This document shows positions 46,568 to 57,962 of a stretch of DNA of 64,000 nt, in pieces. Position numbers and translations under genes: made by a program. Origin of the DNA: Diphasiastrum complanatum (Eukaryota; Streptophyta; Lycopodiopsida; Lycopodiales; Lycopodiaceae); the NCBI GenBank assembly GCA_029204225.1, contig CM055096.1, positions 48,123,579 to 48,187,578 of the forward strand, read 5' to 3'. The notes beneath the pieces are model-generated. The model was not told where the DNA came from, did no database searches, and saw nothing but the letters and a program-made list of their open reading frames with translations. How positions within the stretch are numbered: position 1 is the first letter of the stretch; each line of letters starts with the position of its first letter.

Positions 46568-48799
46568 GATCTCACTCAGGTGACCGATGCAGTTGCTGAA
46601 TATTCTCATCATGTGGATGTCATGGAAATTGAACAATCGATAGAAAACCAATCCGCAATAGAAAATGTGCTTAACGAGGACATACAAGCACAAGAATAGA
46701 GATTATAATAAGTATCATACTTATTAAACTTAGACAAATTTATTTTGCAGTTTGAATGAGATAGGGGTGGTTAAGACAAACCTAAAGGATTAACTATACA
46801 GTGTTAGGCGAGTGGCAGAGTGCAATACAAAATATTTTAAAAAATGTTTTATTGAAGAAGAGTTACAAGACATTGAAAATATTTGTGCAGGAGAGGAAAA
46901 AAAGAGAAATGCTCTTTGGTATCCACTAACTCACTACATGTTGGCAAGGGTTTATTTGAGGTACTTGTGTTATTTTTTATTGCATTTTGATTTGATATAA
47001 CATTGTGCTTGATATGTCGTGTACTTATGGAATCGTTTTTCGGTAGAATGATATCAATAGAGATTTGGCTGAAGCACAGGAGAAGCATGAAGCAATGAGA
47101 GATAGCTCAAAGAAGGGAAAAAGCTTAAAAGATGCCCAAAGTGGTGTTGTCATGAAATGGTTGACAAAGATGTCGAAAATGTTGGGAATTGTTAATCCTT
47201 CCCTTGGAGAAGTTTGGTTTGAAAGGGTGACAACTATGGATGTCGGGGGCACTAGTTTTTCGATGGGCCTCGAAAAACTACATTCATTGAGGTGTGCAAA
47301 TGTGGCTAATGAAACATGAAATACGTGGTTGGCTATGGCAATAGGACCGATGAGAGCTCAATTTGGTATTCTTGGAGGTGATAGGGACTTTCGCCTGTGG
47401 GTGGTGAAAGAGACATGGTTTACACATCTTGTGGTTCTAGCAAAACTTGTCATGGCAATGCTACGTGAGCTCGGTATGTAGTTATTGCAAGTTTAACATG
47501 TGCCTATGTGAAAGCAAATTGTATGCTTATCTTTTTTCATTTTATTCAATTTCATTATGTTATAGCTTCATCAATTCCGTCCAACTTTGGTGATGATGGC
47601 CCATTGGAGGAGTACATAATGGAATATAAGGTGAGGTATCGCAAACAATTATTCGCTAGCATGGAGCCAGATATGGATCTCACGAAATTGTAAACAGAGC
47701 AAGTTGACATACAAAATGCTGGAAAGCGGGTTGTTTGGAGGTACAACGTTCTCTTGAAATGTACTCAGTTTCATTCATCAAAGTCTTATGCTTTCATTTG
47801 TCAAGAAATATTTTGATTGGAATTCCTTCTTTGAATATTTTCAGATATGTGCGGTAGTGCCAAAAGGATCATGCATTAGGATCCATGCCTCGTGTGCTCC
47901 GCATGTGGAGTCAAGTTTCAAACAAGCAACACTCCATGTATTCAGAGCAGTGTCATCTTTTGAGAGGCGATGGATTGACAGAATGGGAGATTACCAATTG
48001 CCCATGGTGGATAGATTTCGAAGAGGGTTCTTATCCAAAAGAAGAGCATGCCATGTTTGAGAAACACAAAAAAGGTGAGTTGCGTGTTCAGGTCGTAGAT
48101 ATAATGCTCCCAGAATCTGTGGAATTTGAGAGCTCCACACTTGACGTTAGGTTGAAGGTTGCAGAGGCAAGAGTTACAAAGAGACAAAGTGTCCCTACTC
48201 TTAGAGCTACAAAGAGAGATGCCAAAGAAAAAATAGTCGCACAACCAATTAGCTTGGAAAATGTATGGGTTGCCAAGAAAAGAAAGCGAGAACAATTTAC
48301 ATACAAGGCACCAAGCCTCAGAAAGAAGGTTACTAATTCTCATATTGTATATGTCCATGGAGATGTTATTCACATTGCGAAGGTTTTATGCAAAAAAAAT
48401 TAGCCCCAGAGATGTTGTCTATTATTGAGCACTTGAAAGAAATATGTGTGGGGCTGGAAATATGTGTGGGGCTGGGGGAAAGACATAGAAGAGGAAAGCC
48501 TGTCATGTATGGTGCTGATTTAATTTTTTTGAACTTTTCCACTAGCTTCATACCTGATGGATTGCAGGATGTTCAACCATGGAACATGATGTCCAAAGAA
48601 TTGTTCGATTCTACAATGCGTCTAGTCGATGCACTTTTGTATGATGATGGTCGGGTTATGTGCATTCTAGCACCCAATCATTTGACGTTGTTTCATCGAA
48701 ACATTCGTAAGATTGCCTTGCTAATGTACAAGAGAGTGTGCTTGAGAGGAATTGGGGCTTTTGGAGTAAGTTCAAATGGTGATGAGGTAAGTTGTCAGA

Positions 48800-49257
48800 A
48801 TTTCTATGCACCTATGATTCACTATACATGTTTATTTTTTAAGTCTACTTTTGAGCAATTTTCAATCGCTAATTGCAATTAATTGTTTGTGTTGCAGCAC
48901 AACTTTTTGATGTCTACATTTTGTCCAGACTAGGAATGCCAAGCAAGCCTCCTATCGGAGGTTGCGATAACTTTGACACATCATTGTTTAGAAGTTGCAG
49001 TGATGTATGGTCCCACTATCTACCTGCCACAGAGAGACTTACTAATAGCAAGATAACAATGCCTCATAGAGCAAGGGTGGAGAAAAGTCCCAATTTCATG
49101 CATTTTGCAATTGAGTATCTTTGTAAGATTCACGGGGTAGTATTTGACCCATTCATGGGTTGTGGAGCCACTGTTCATGGGTGCATGGCTTCAAGTCGGC
49201 ATGTGGTGGTCATGGACATGGAAGAAGAACTATTAAGACATGTTGAGAGCAGAGATA
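48800..49257 (+). other. Best-preserved methylase domain segment (motifs X and I)
   Basis: Intron 48787-48897, then an exon open for its whole length. It reads LSRLGMPSKPPIGGCDNFDT, HRARVEKSPNFMHFAIEYLC and VVFDPFMGCGATVHGCMASS. The DPFxGxGxT loop binds S-adenosylmethionine in amino-methyltransferases; here Gly-Cys-Gly-Ala-Thr replaces the usual Gly-Ser-Gly-Thr-Thr. Bacterial-type N4C methylases are known in a few eukaryotes (bdelloid rotifers, a liverwort), so this is not automatically contamination. Confidence 0.6.
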
Positions 49258-49701
49258 GTATGTTCTATGTGAATTTTACATTTCATCTTTGGTATATCAC
49301 GATTTTTTCTTCACATTTAATTGCTTTGCATGATTTGTGTTATATTGCCAATTACTAATCATTATGATGTCTTGAATCAGAGATACTACTACAGCCAAAT
49401 ATGCACACCAACACAGTAGTAGACCTTGATGATGATGACGAAGTTGTCCCATTTGATCCAATAGATTTGGATGACTTCATGCCATAGTAAGTACATTTAT
49501 GTCACATTTAGCATTGCATTTTATTCTTGATGATCACCTTTTCAAATGAATTTACTTCATGCTCACTTCCAATAAAGTGAGTTGCCTGTGTATGTAGAGC
49601 GAGCTACACAAAATATGCGTCATGTTTGTGATGTAAAGAACAAACCGAAAAATCGACACCAAATTCGCAAAAATATTTACGTTGATGATGAGTGCATGTA
49701 A

Positions 49702-50390
49702 GATTGACTAGTTCACATAGACTTTATAGGTGTATTGAGAGCATTTCAAGTAGTTGTGTAAGTTTGAAATATAATACTGCAAGCGTTAAATCAGCTAAAT
49801 ATCTGATTGCTTGATTAATGATACTATCGTGGCGTACCAGCTTTGTTTTTAAAAAAACTCGTTGTGGACAGTAGTAGATATGAGAGAAGTTCGGCTCTTA
49901 TGTTTTGTGTGGAGTCTCTTGTTTTCATGTCATGGAAATTATATCTCTTCTTGGTAGTGCATTCCTTAATTTTTTATAAAGAATGAAATGTGGTAGCTCA
50001 GTCCAAAACAAAATGAAGCAAGAATTTGCATAAGCTACTATATAGAATATATAGCTTCAAGTTTTATATAGATTTGTTACATGCAAGAGACACATATATG
50101 AAACAACTATTGTCTATATTAGGATCATAATCAAGGTTCAATATCATTTTTTTTCTTTTGAAAAACTAAAATTTAAAATAGTTTGGTGTATTATTTTAAA
50201 ATTGATGATATGCTTGTTGATGTTTTAATATGGCTTTGACATTTGTGATTAAGTACAAAATTCTAATAACTTTTTATACTTTCTTTCTTATGAACTTCTC
50301 CAAACCTTAATATTGCTGCGCACATATTCGATACATACAGTTAATTTGTTATTTTTTTTTTGTTAATATTACTTTAACACAATGTCTTTA
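49702..50390. other. AT-rich spacer between two plus-strand genes
   Basis: No coding signal seen. It ends in a pyrimidine-rich stretch and a CTTTAG acceptor at about 50391. Confidence 0.45.
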
Positions 50391-51879
50391 GGTTCATGTA
50401 GATTTGATCCGGAGATCGTGCTCTCTTTATTTCTCGATGATTTTGGTATTATCGAAGCTAGGGAATACTTCATATCGTTGTTTCATTCTTTTCTTCATGT
50501 TTTTGCTACAACTCATCATAATAGACACGTGTTCTTTGAGCCTTACAAGATATTCAAAAGTTTTGTTACATTGCCTTTGCAAACGTTTGAGAACATGGAT
50601 TTTTTGCATTATACTGATATTGTCAAGCATGTTGATATTCATCTGAAAAATAGATTGGATCGATTATATACAAAAGTTTATGAGAAATTTAAGTTTTCTG
50701 GTCACTGCCAAATTTGCCACAAGAAGTGTAGATTAGTTGAATATCAATCTGCATTTATATTATATTTGATTATTTTTATCCCAGATGAAGTGGATTCCTC
50801 AAGCTCCATGCAGACTTCACCTCCCTCCTCTTCACGAGATCAGAAGATCAAGGATATAGTCAAGTTTCTTGAAGAAACTGATATAAAATATGACAATATT
50901 AAAGAATTTGACCCAAGTGATAATTGATCTGCATTTGTAGGAGAGACCGAATGTGCTATGTATGACTCAAATGAAATTCCTTCTCGGTCCTTTTTTTATT
51001 AACCTAAATATTACATAGATAATGATAGTTATCTCACTGTACATGACTTGTGCGATTTTTTTGATTATCGTGAAAATTAAGTGTTATGTATTTTAGCCAA
51101 AACAATAGGTGAGTTTTCTGACATTTTTTATTTTGAGTATGATGACATTGTTCTTGGAGTGGATGATGAGATCGATGATGATACACTTGCAATAGTCTTT
51201 GTTGAAGACCCATGAGCATCAAAAAAATATTTCCTCAGAGGATGAGTACATTGCTTTCCAGACCCAACTTGGTTTTGGGCCTCAAAAAATATACCAACCA
51301 AATGAGTTAAGCTCGCAAAAGGATTACAAAATAGACCACCCCGAATTGATTGAAGCAGATACCGTTGAATGTGTGAGTTCTTTTACTTTTTGTGCATGCA
51401 AGTTAATTTTGCATACTGTTTATATTCATCATAAGGACTAACATTTTAATTTTTCATATTTTCAAGAGGCCGTTCTTATTGACGAATTTGTCTTTCGAAC
51501 CTACTCAGACAACTTTAACAAGGACAACGACCTTGAAAATTATCTCAATTTTTTCAAAAAATATGAGATTTGTGTTGCCCATTCGAAGTTTACAATTATC
51601 ATGGCAGTGAATGCATTGTCTTTAGGTGGTCATAAGTTCATTAAACCACATAAAATAATTTTTGTTAAACGCTCAATTGTACTCAAGATTTTAAGTTATG
51701 GACCCGATAATACTATTCTCCAATCTGCTCATTTTGCTTTGTATGCAACTTACATAGAATTATGTCAAGAAAAGGAAAATGCATATATTTTGGATCCATT
51801 TGCAAGAAGAGAATTTCTCTACAACAACAAAATGCAACTGGTATTAGAAAAAGAAAAAGAAGATGACAAGGAGATATAG
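50391..51879 (+). pseudogene. Unidentified multi-exon gene following the methylase gene
   Basis: Open segments with splice-like borders: 50392-50770 (RFDPEIVLSLFLDDFGI, then KFKFSGHCQICHKKC, a possible Cys/His knuckle C-x2-C-x3-C), 50786-50926 (Ser/Pro-rich, then KFLEETDIKYDN), about 50938-51000, 51199-51375 (AFQTQLGFGPQKIYQPNE) and 51467-51879 (a DEFVFRTYSDNF segment, then ILDPFARREFL and a Lys/Glu tail). Several stops lie between the pieces, so it is probably decayed. No family recognised. Its position just 3' of the methylase gene on the same strand suggests the two belong together. Confidence 0.4.
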
Positions 51880-52439
51880 ATAATTCAATCAGTAGGAAAT
51901 GTATTTTTTTTCCAAAACCAATTACAAATATATAGTACAATGTTGTGTCTGTCAATTTACCTCCCTTGATATAGAAATTTACATGCCTTTTGAACTTGAT
52001 GTAATTTGTAGATTTTATTTGATGTCGTATTTGTGTTCGTCGATAGAACCATTGAAACAGCTGAAGAATATATTTGTGTCTACCATTGAGGCCACCATGT
52101 TGTGTGTTTTTATGAAATGCTGCTCTTGCTTGCCAATGAGATTTTTCCATCCATTGTGAAGACAATATACTCAAACTTCCATGATTTTCTGCTAAGGATA
52201 TGGAATGGTGTCGTAATATGTTGTGCAAAATATCAACAATTTCTATCAATAGGTAAACTTCAAAAAACAAAATAAATTGGTAACTTGATATCTGTTTTTA
52301 AATGCTTACTATGTAATGTGTGATATGATCTTCTCCCCGAGCCACTTCAACTGCATCTACAAACTCAGCACAACGTTTTTGGAGCATATCAAGTAATTGT
52401 TTAAAAATATTTCCTTTCGTAATATTTTAACCATATCAT
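51880..52439. other. Spacer between convergent genes, no gene seen
   Basis: AT-rich sequence between the ends of two convergent genes (plus-strand 50391-51879, minus-strand 52440-54720). Open frames here have no recognisable features. Confidence 0.45.
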
Positions 52440-54720
52440 CTAATTTTTTTTCATACTTCAACTTTCATTACCCTTGTTACTCCATCTTGAACAAAATCTT
52501 GAGTAGTAGCTACGATGTCTCTCCAAACTGAGTAACGCGTCTTAGGTGGCTTTCCTGAATGGTTAGATAAAAATCTTCGTGCCTTTACACCGCCCCTGCT
52601 TGGCTTGCAAGGTACATTTTTTTTTTCGAAAGCTTAAAGTCCTTTTGTATTTTATCTAATCTAGAAATAGCCTCCTTGAAAGATGATTTTGGCTTTGTGT
52701 TCCAAGCATATAATATGTGACAATACACAAGCTTTTCGATTATTCTAACCTCAGCATGGAGAGTGCAAATATGTATATTTTGTAGAGGAATTGGCAGAAC
52801 AGGTTTCCAATTTGGATCCTCTTTGTCTCTTGTTATTCTTGTGTTCTTGGTCATATCATTTGATGATTTTATCCAATATAAACGTGGATTTTTGGAGGTT
52901 GGTCCATGGGAAACGTTGAACATACATTTTAAAGATTTCAAATCACCAGCCAAATGCCACTCTATCTTGAAGCCTCCTATTCCAAGTACATTGAAAAGTT
53001 TCCCATCCATATGCTCTTTGATGATTCTGGGATATGTTGTTTTGCTAAACCCCCATGACAGAATGTCATGATCTTCCTTTAAAACCTAAAAAATGGATAG
53101 ACAAAAAACTAGTCAATTGATAACAATATCAAAACCCAAGTAACATACAATATCAGAACTCATTATATTTTAAAATATCATACCTCAAAGGTTGCCAACC
53201 CCAAATGTCATTTTTGGACTGAACACTGAAGTTAGAATCTCCTTGATCGTTAGTCTTTTGAAGTGTTCCATTCATGAGTGTTATACTCACTCTCTCCATT
53301 TTTTGTCTTTTAATAAGTTTTGATTCATCCAGCTTCAGTACCAAGACTATCTTACTGTCTACCTTTTCCGTGGAAATATCATAGAAATGTATAATAAATC
53401 TTAATGACGTATTCATATCGACAAATAAGTTATTTGACCGATTGTAAGACATGGATTTTTTGTCCTTTGATTGATATACTTTCTCGATATGAAATGGAAC
53501 ACCTATAATCTTTTGAATTCCTCTATTCATTGAATCACACTCCGATTTTATTTGAAATGGTCGTGGAATAGGAAATTTCTTAATGCTAACCAGTGTCAAA
53601 GCTTGTTTCATAATCTTAAATATGGTGCCATAAGCATCTCTGCTTATTCCAACAAAATCACATGCTCCTAGAATTATAATATTGTCAAGTATTTTTTGTA
53701 CTTCAATCATTAATGCATCAACAATTTTTATCTTAACACGACTGTTTCGATTATTGGTTATCAATGACTCAGTTGATTTTGTTGTCAACACAGAGCCCAA
53801 AGACTTGTCTATAGTAACATTGTCTTTCACATTTTGATTCCCAACCAATGCAAATCTGTAAAAAAAAAATAATAATAATAATAGATGATTAATGTTACAA
53901 TTTACAGTCATGCTAAAACAATATAAGATCTGAACTCTTGAAGTATAAAAAAGATTGCAAAGGCCAAAAGTCAAAAACTTACTTGAATGCATAAATCCTC
54001 CTTTTTCGATAGCCTCCTGTTGATGACAAAATAGAAATATTTGTGTTGATCACTCGCTTTTGTTTTTTTGTTTTTAACTTTTTACCTATCAAGTCAACAT
54101 CTTTCAATACTTGTGAGTATGTAGAACGACCATTATTCAATTTGATTTTCATTTGATCAATATTTTTTCTTGTACTCACTATGATTTTTTGCAATAATTC
54201 ACTATTATTTCATAGATTTTTTTTTTTTTGGAGAATCTCATTCTCTAGCAATTTTATTCGTAAAATATTGTCTTTTTGAGCACAATCTGAAGATATACGT
54301 CTAATTACATCCTCTAAACAATGGATTCTTTCCATTAAAAATGCGTTACCATATTCTTCTAATCTTTTACAATAACCTAACAAACCATTCTTTCCATGAC
54401 AAACAAAATATATCAATTGAGTAGCAGAATACGGATCTTTAGGATATAATGTCCCATTTACCTAGAGGTCCAGATTTGCTTTTTTGCCAGCCCTATAGTG
54501 CAAACAATCATCAACTGATAAGCAAGATGCTTTGACACCTCTTTTAATCAAAGGAGCATATTTTTCAGGAAGATCTATATGGAGATGAAATTTTTTCATT
54601 GTAAGAAGAAAAAGTAGATTACGATCCAATATCAGTTCAACAAAAAAATAAATAAATGAAACATACTCAGCGCCTTTATACATTTCACATATCAGTCTAT
54701 CATTCCACATAGCACTTGAA
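52440..54720 (-). pseudogene. DDE-like transposase gene, decayed
   Basis: Minus-strand exons at about 54720-54240, 54190-53980, 53855-53160 and 53085-52450. N-terminal part: a Lys-rich region, then IHCLEDVIRRISSDCAQKDN (helical). Middle: ILGACDFVGISRDAYGTIFK, then NTSLRFIIHFYDISTE and VLVLKLDESKL. About 105 residues later: FKIEWHLAGDLKSLKCMFN, then ICTLHAEVRIIEKL. The two Asp in strand-like contexts (LKLDESK, LAGDLKSL) and a later Glu fit an RNase-H-fold DDE catalytic triad. Lesions: in-frame TAG near 54461, a break near 54210, and a frameshift near 52595 after which GKPPKTRYSVWRDIVATTQD continues. The superfamily is not identified. Confidence 0.5.
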
Positions 54721-55299
54721 GAATGAGATTGATCTTTGATTCAAATGTTGTCATGCCGCTCATTTTTTTATTTTTGAGTTTTGAGTTTTCTCAATCCGTG
54801 TATTTTGGTTGCTGCTCTTTTTTTTTCAAATCTTGCCATCGCTCTTTTCTCTCGAGAGATGTAGGCATTTTATATAGCATTCAAAGATGGTGACTGCTAA
54901 TTGATGCAAATGTTATAACGATGTCAATCTATTTTTCCTCTAGTTCGTTCAATCTATAGTGTAATGTAGTTGGTGCTCTTCTTTTCAATTCTTGCCCCCA
55001 CTTGCTCTTCTCCCAAGAGTTTATTTCTCCCGAGGCATGAATTTTTCTGAGAGAAACTTTAGTTAACCACGACTGTGATTATGACTGTAACCAAAGCGGT
55101 TTTATATTCGAACTACTGCGGGCAGACACTTCTTATATTATAATTTTTAATTTTGACATGTTCGTCCATCCTACGTGGCATTTCTTATAGGGCCCTTTTG
55201 TACTCAAGAACTCACGCTTCTGCTGTATTGATCAATTGAGTCATTGATTCTCTTTTCTGATCTCTCTCTTTCATCGTTTTATTGTATGTGTGTGTCTAT
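54721..55299. other. Intergenic stretch, no gene seen
   Basis: Upstream of the transposase-like gene. No ORF or repeat recognised; two diverged copies of a TTGCTGCTCTTTTTTT and CTCTTTTCTCTCGAGAG-like segment occur at about 54810 and 54970. Confidence 0.4.
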
Positions 55300-55306
55300 A
55301 TCTATA

Positions 55307-55344
<38 letters not shown>

Positions 55345-55730
55345 TATGTATAGTTTTGCGCATGTGTATGGGTGCACCCATGCATCCTCCTCCCCTCACC
55401 CATGCATGAGATTTTTCTAACTAAAAAACTTGGGGAGAAGGATGCATGTATGGGGAAAAGGATACACGGCCCTCCTCCCCATGCATGCATCTAAGGGGCC
55501 CACTCCAAATTCAAATTATCCTTTAACAACACACATAGTGTTTTGAAGTGCATGTACATACTTTCATTGTGAAAGGTGTTAAACAAATGAGACTTTCATT
55601 ATCAAAAATTTGAGGAGTGTTCTAAGGATTTTTTAAATTATCAAACTTTCCACTGGAAAGGTTGAAATAAAAATGCATTTCTATGAAGATCGGCCTCCAT
55701 TGCCCGTCAACGACGGGCACTCTTTACTGG
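55300..55730 (+). mobile_element. Helitron-like non-autonomous element, short member
   Basis: A (TA)n run, then the 5' segment shared with 29079-29300, about 180 bp of unrelated interior, then the hairpin GCCCGTCAACGACGGGC (55702-55718), ACTCTTTA, CTGG (55727-55730) and T. The 3' end differs from the long member only in the hairpin loop and in CTGG for CTAG; both fit CTRR. Non-coding. Class provisional. Confidence 0.5.
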
Positions 55731-56173
55731 TGTATATATATATATACATATGTATATATATACACACACACACACACACATGTGTATACACACATATATG
55801 TATATATATATATATGTCTCGGAAGCAAGACTGTTTCGTGTTTGACTTCTTCTTCTTACTGGCGAACAATTTTCTGTCCTTGATTTTTTTTTTTTTGTGC
55901 GAAAGCTCTTACAAGGTTCCAGACACGCACTACGCATTACAAAACACACAACAATCAAGACACACATCACAAGACAAAGAGATACACGCAAATAGAGTGG
56001 CTATGTTATCAGTTTGGTTTTGGAACGAGATCGTCAGTGTCTCGCTCGTTGGCGAATTGACACGTGTTCTGCTCGTTGGCAGACTTTCATATACAACTCT
56101 AGTATTTTTACTTTCTTACTCTATTCACTACGTCTCTCTCTGTCTCTTACAGATCTTTGTATTATGATCTCGA
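55731..56173. other. (TA)n/(CA)n microsatellite then intergenic DNA
   Basis: TA and CA dinucleotide runs at 55731-55815, then sequence without a recognisable gene up to the LTR of Copia-3. Confidence 0.7.
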
Positions 56174-56590
56174 TGTTATAATCCAGAGAGGATCATTTAT
56201 ACCTCCACTATGTGGAGTTTACAAGATAGCTAAACGTAGAATCACAAGACTAGTTAGCACTAATCAACTAGTTAGTTAATCTCCGTCATTGCTATTCGTT
56301 TCAGTTGGGTGTGAAGCCCGTTGAGCTACTAGCTGGCAGCACGAAAGATTTCTCTTTGTTTGTTTCGTAATCTCCCGTTTGCCTTCGTTCTTTTTGTTTC
56401 TTTTTGTAGTTTTCGTTTTGCATCCCTTTTGCAGTTTGTGGTCCTGGAGGTGTGTTTACGAATCGCGAATGATTCACGAATCATTCGTGCTTCGAGTCAA
56501 AGACACATTGACTGTCGCGAATTGTTCTCGTTCGACCTTTGTGTCTTGTTTGTGCAGCGACAAAGTTGCAAGAGTTCACCATTTCTAACA
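56174..56590 (-). repeat. Copia-3 3' LTR
   Basis: 417 bp, starting TGTTATAATCC and ending ATTTCTAACA, next to a minus-strand purine tract (GGTTCAAGAGGGAG). The matching 5' LTR is outside the window, so the boundary rests on the TG/CA ends, the tract and the adjacent pol end. Confidence 0.65.
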
Positions 56591-57398
56591 CTCCCTCTTG
56601 AACCTTGTAGCTTTGTTCGTTTAATCCAATTGCCTTTCTTTGCTTGGTAAAGAGTGGCTTGTCGAGCAATTTTGTGAGGAGATCTGCAATCATACTTTTT
56701 GATTCTATGAACTGGACATGGAGCTCTCCTTTCGAGATTAAATCTCGAATGTGATGGTACTTAAGAGGAATGTGCTTCGTCTTTGAATGAAAGGCAAGAT
56801 CCTAGGACAGATAGATGGCACTCTGAGAGTCCATCATCATCGTGTTTGCCCCCTTTTGTGGTATCCTGATTGCCTCAAACATCATTTGTAGCCACATTAC
56901 CTCATTCGCCACTTTCGAGACTGCGACATACTCAGCTTCGCAAGAGGATTGAGCTACTAAGGTTTGCTTTTTCAATATCTAGCTAATTGCAGCTCCACAC
57001 GCTATTGTACATCCTCCAGTAATGGACTTATTGTCATCTTTGTAGCTCGTCCAGCTCGCATCACTGTAGTGATGCAGCTCAAATCCTTTCTCTTCGTTTC
57101 TAGCTCTGTAGGTTAATCCAATATTTTGGGTACCCTTCAGATATTGTAGGATTCGTTTGGCCATTTGCCAATGTGCTAGACTAGGATTGGAACAAAATTG
57201 GCTCAATGCCTAAACAGAGAAGACCAGATTGGGTCTGGTACAAATTATCAAGTATATCAGACTACCGATTAAGTTCTGGTAGGGTATACCTGCCATCTTC
57301 AGTTTCTCCTCTTCTGTTTTTGGGCAATCCTGTTTCATGAGATTGGCTTTAGCTATCATTGTGTGGCTTTCTCTTTGCAGTCCATCATATGGTACTGC
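56591..57398 (-). pseudogene. Copia-3 pol C-terminal part (RT end and RNase H)
   Basis: Contains SNPSLAHWQMAKRILQYLKG, LHHYSDASWTSYKDD, the SSCEAEYVA RNase H motif and SMIADLLTKLLDKPL, typical of copia pol. At least three in-frame TAG stops (near 57208, 56981 and 56803). Continues on the other side of Copia-2 at 63739. Sequence is clearly distinct from Copia-1 and Copia-2. Confidence 0.85.
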
Positions 57399-57962
57399 TG
57401 TGAAAAATACAGATCCTAAGTGGATCTAAACTCCAAGATCATTGGCTTGAATGCTTGCACTCCAAACTACATAAGCTAGGAATTGGCAACACATTCTATG
57501 CTACCTAGAATGCAAAGAACTTGATCAAAAAGCATTTATCACAAATGGAAACTTCCATAAACATCAAGTGCACACAACAATGCTCTCAATGGAGGAAGAA
57601 ACAATGACAATGATCTATTGATCTCAATGAAGCATACAAAAGGTTTCTCCAACCTGTTCTCCACGACTTCCCTACTATTTATGGATGAGGAAGATGACTC
57701 TCTCTCCTCTCTCTAGAAGGTACTTGACCCTAGATATTCCCTATATAGGAAAAATAGCTAAAAATGGCTTATATGACCAAAATACATCAAAATGGTCTCA
57801 TTTTGAAGGGTATGAAGTTTGACACTTCATCATACTGAAAAAATACAGTAAATAAAAACATTGTGGCCTGGTTCACACGTGTGAAACTCCAGAACCAAAA
57901 CTATTTACAATTTTAGCCAATTTAGGCCTCAAACTAGCTAGGAAATGTTGACAATTTTCACA
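57399..57962 (-). repeat. Copia-2 3' LTR (left, 564 bp)
   Basis: Lacks 91 bp found in the right LTR after CATCAAGTGC. Otherwise matches it. Contains the stop codon of gag-pol at 57958-57960. Confidence 0.97.

Larger units (their letters stand above)
43329..49701 (+). pseudogene. Multi-exon gene with N4/N6 DNA-methylase domain, decayed
   Basis: Exons inferred from frame and splice borders: 43329-43406; 43509-43531 continued at 46573; 46801-46949; 47047-47473; 47566-47740; 47845-48786; 48898-49257; 49381-49486 (donor GTAAGT); 49578-49701. The C-terminal part has the order of a beta-class (Pfam N6_N4_Mtase-like) methylase: a motif IV region (GADLIFLNFSTSF, about 48512-48550), then SPNFMHFAIEYLCKIHG, then motif I VFDPFMGCGAT (about 49146-49172) and RHVVVMDMEEE. 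Motif IV lacks the [DNS]PP[YFW] tetrad. The end is acidic (DLDDDDEVVPFD). Lesions: TAG at 46697, TGA at 47317, TAA at 47691, frameshifts near 47930 and 48395, an 18-bp tandem duplication near 48440, and an LTR element in an exon. Upstream exons match no family I know. Confidence 0.6.

Noticed and set aside
46800-49701. Bacterial contamination as source of the methylase domain
   Set aside because: GT-AG introns, an LTR retrotransposon inserted with TSD in an exon, and AT-rich flanks show a eukaryotic chromosomal context.
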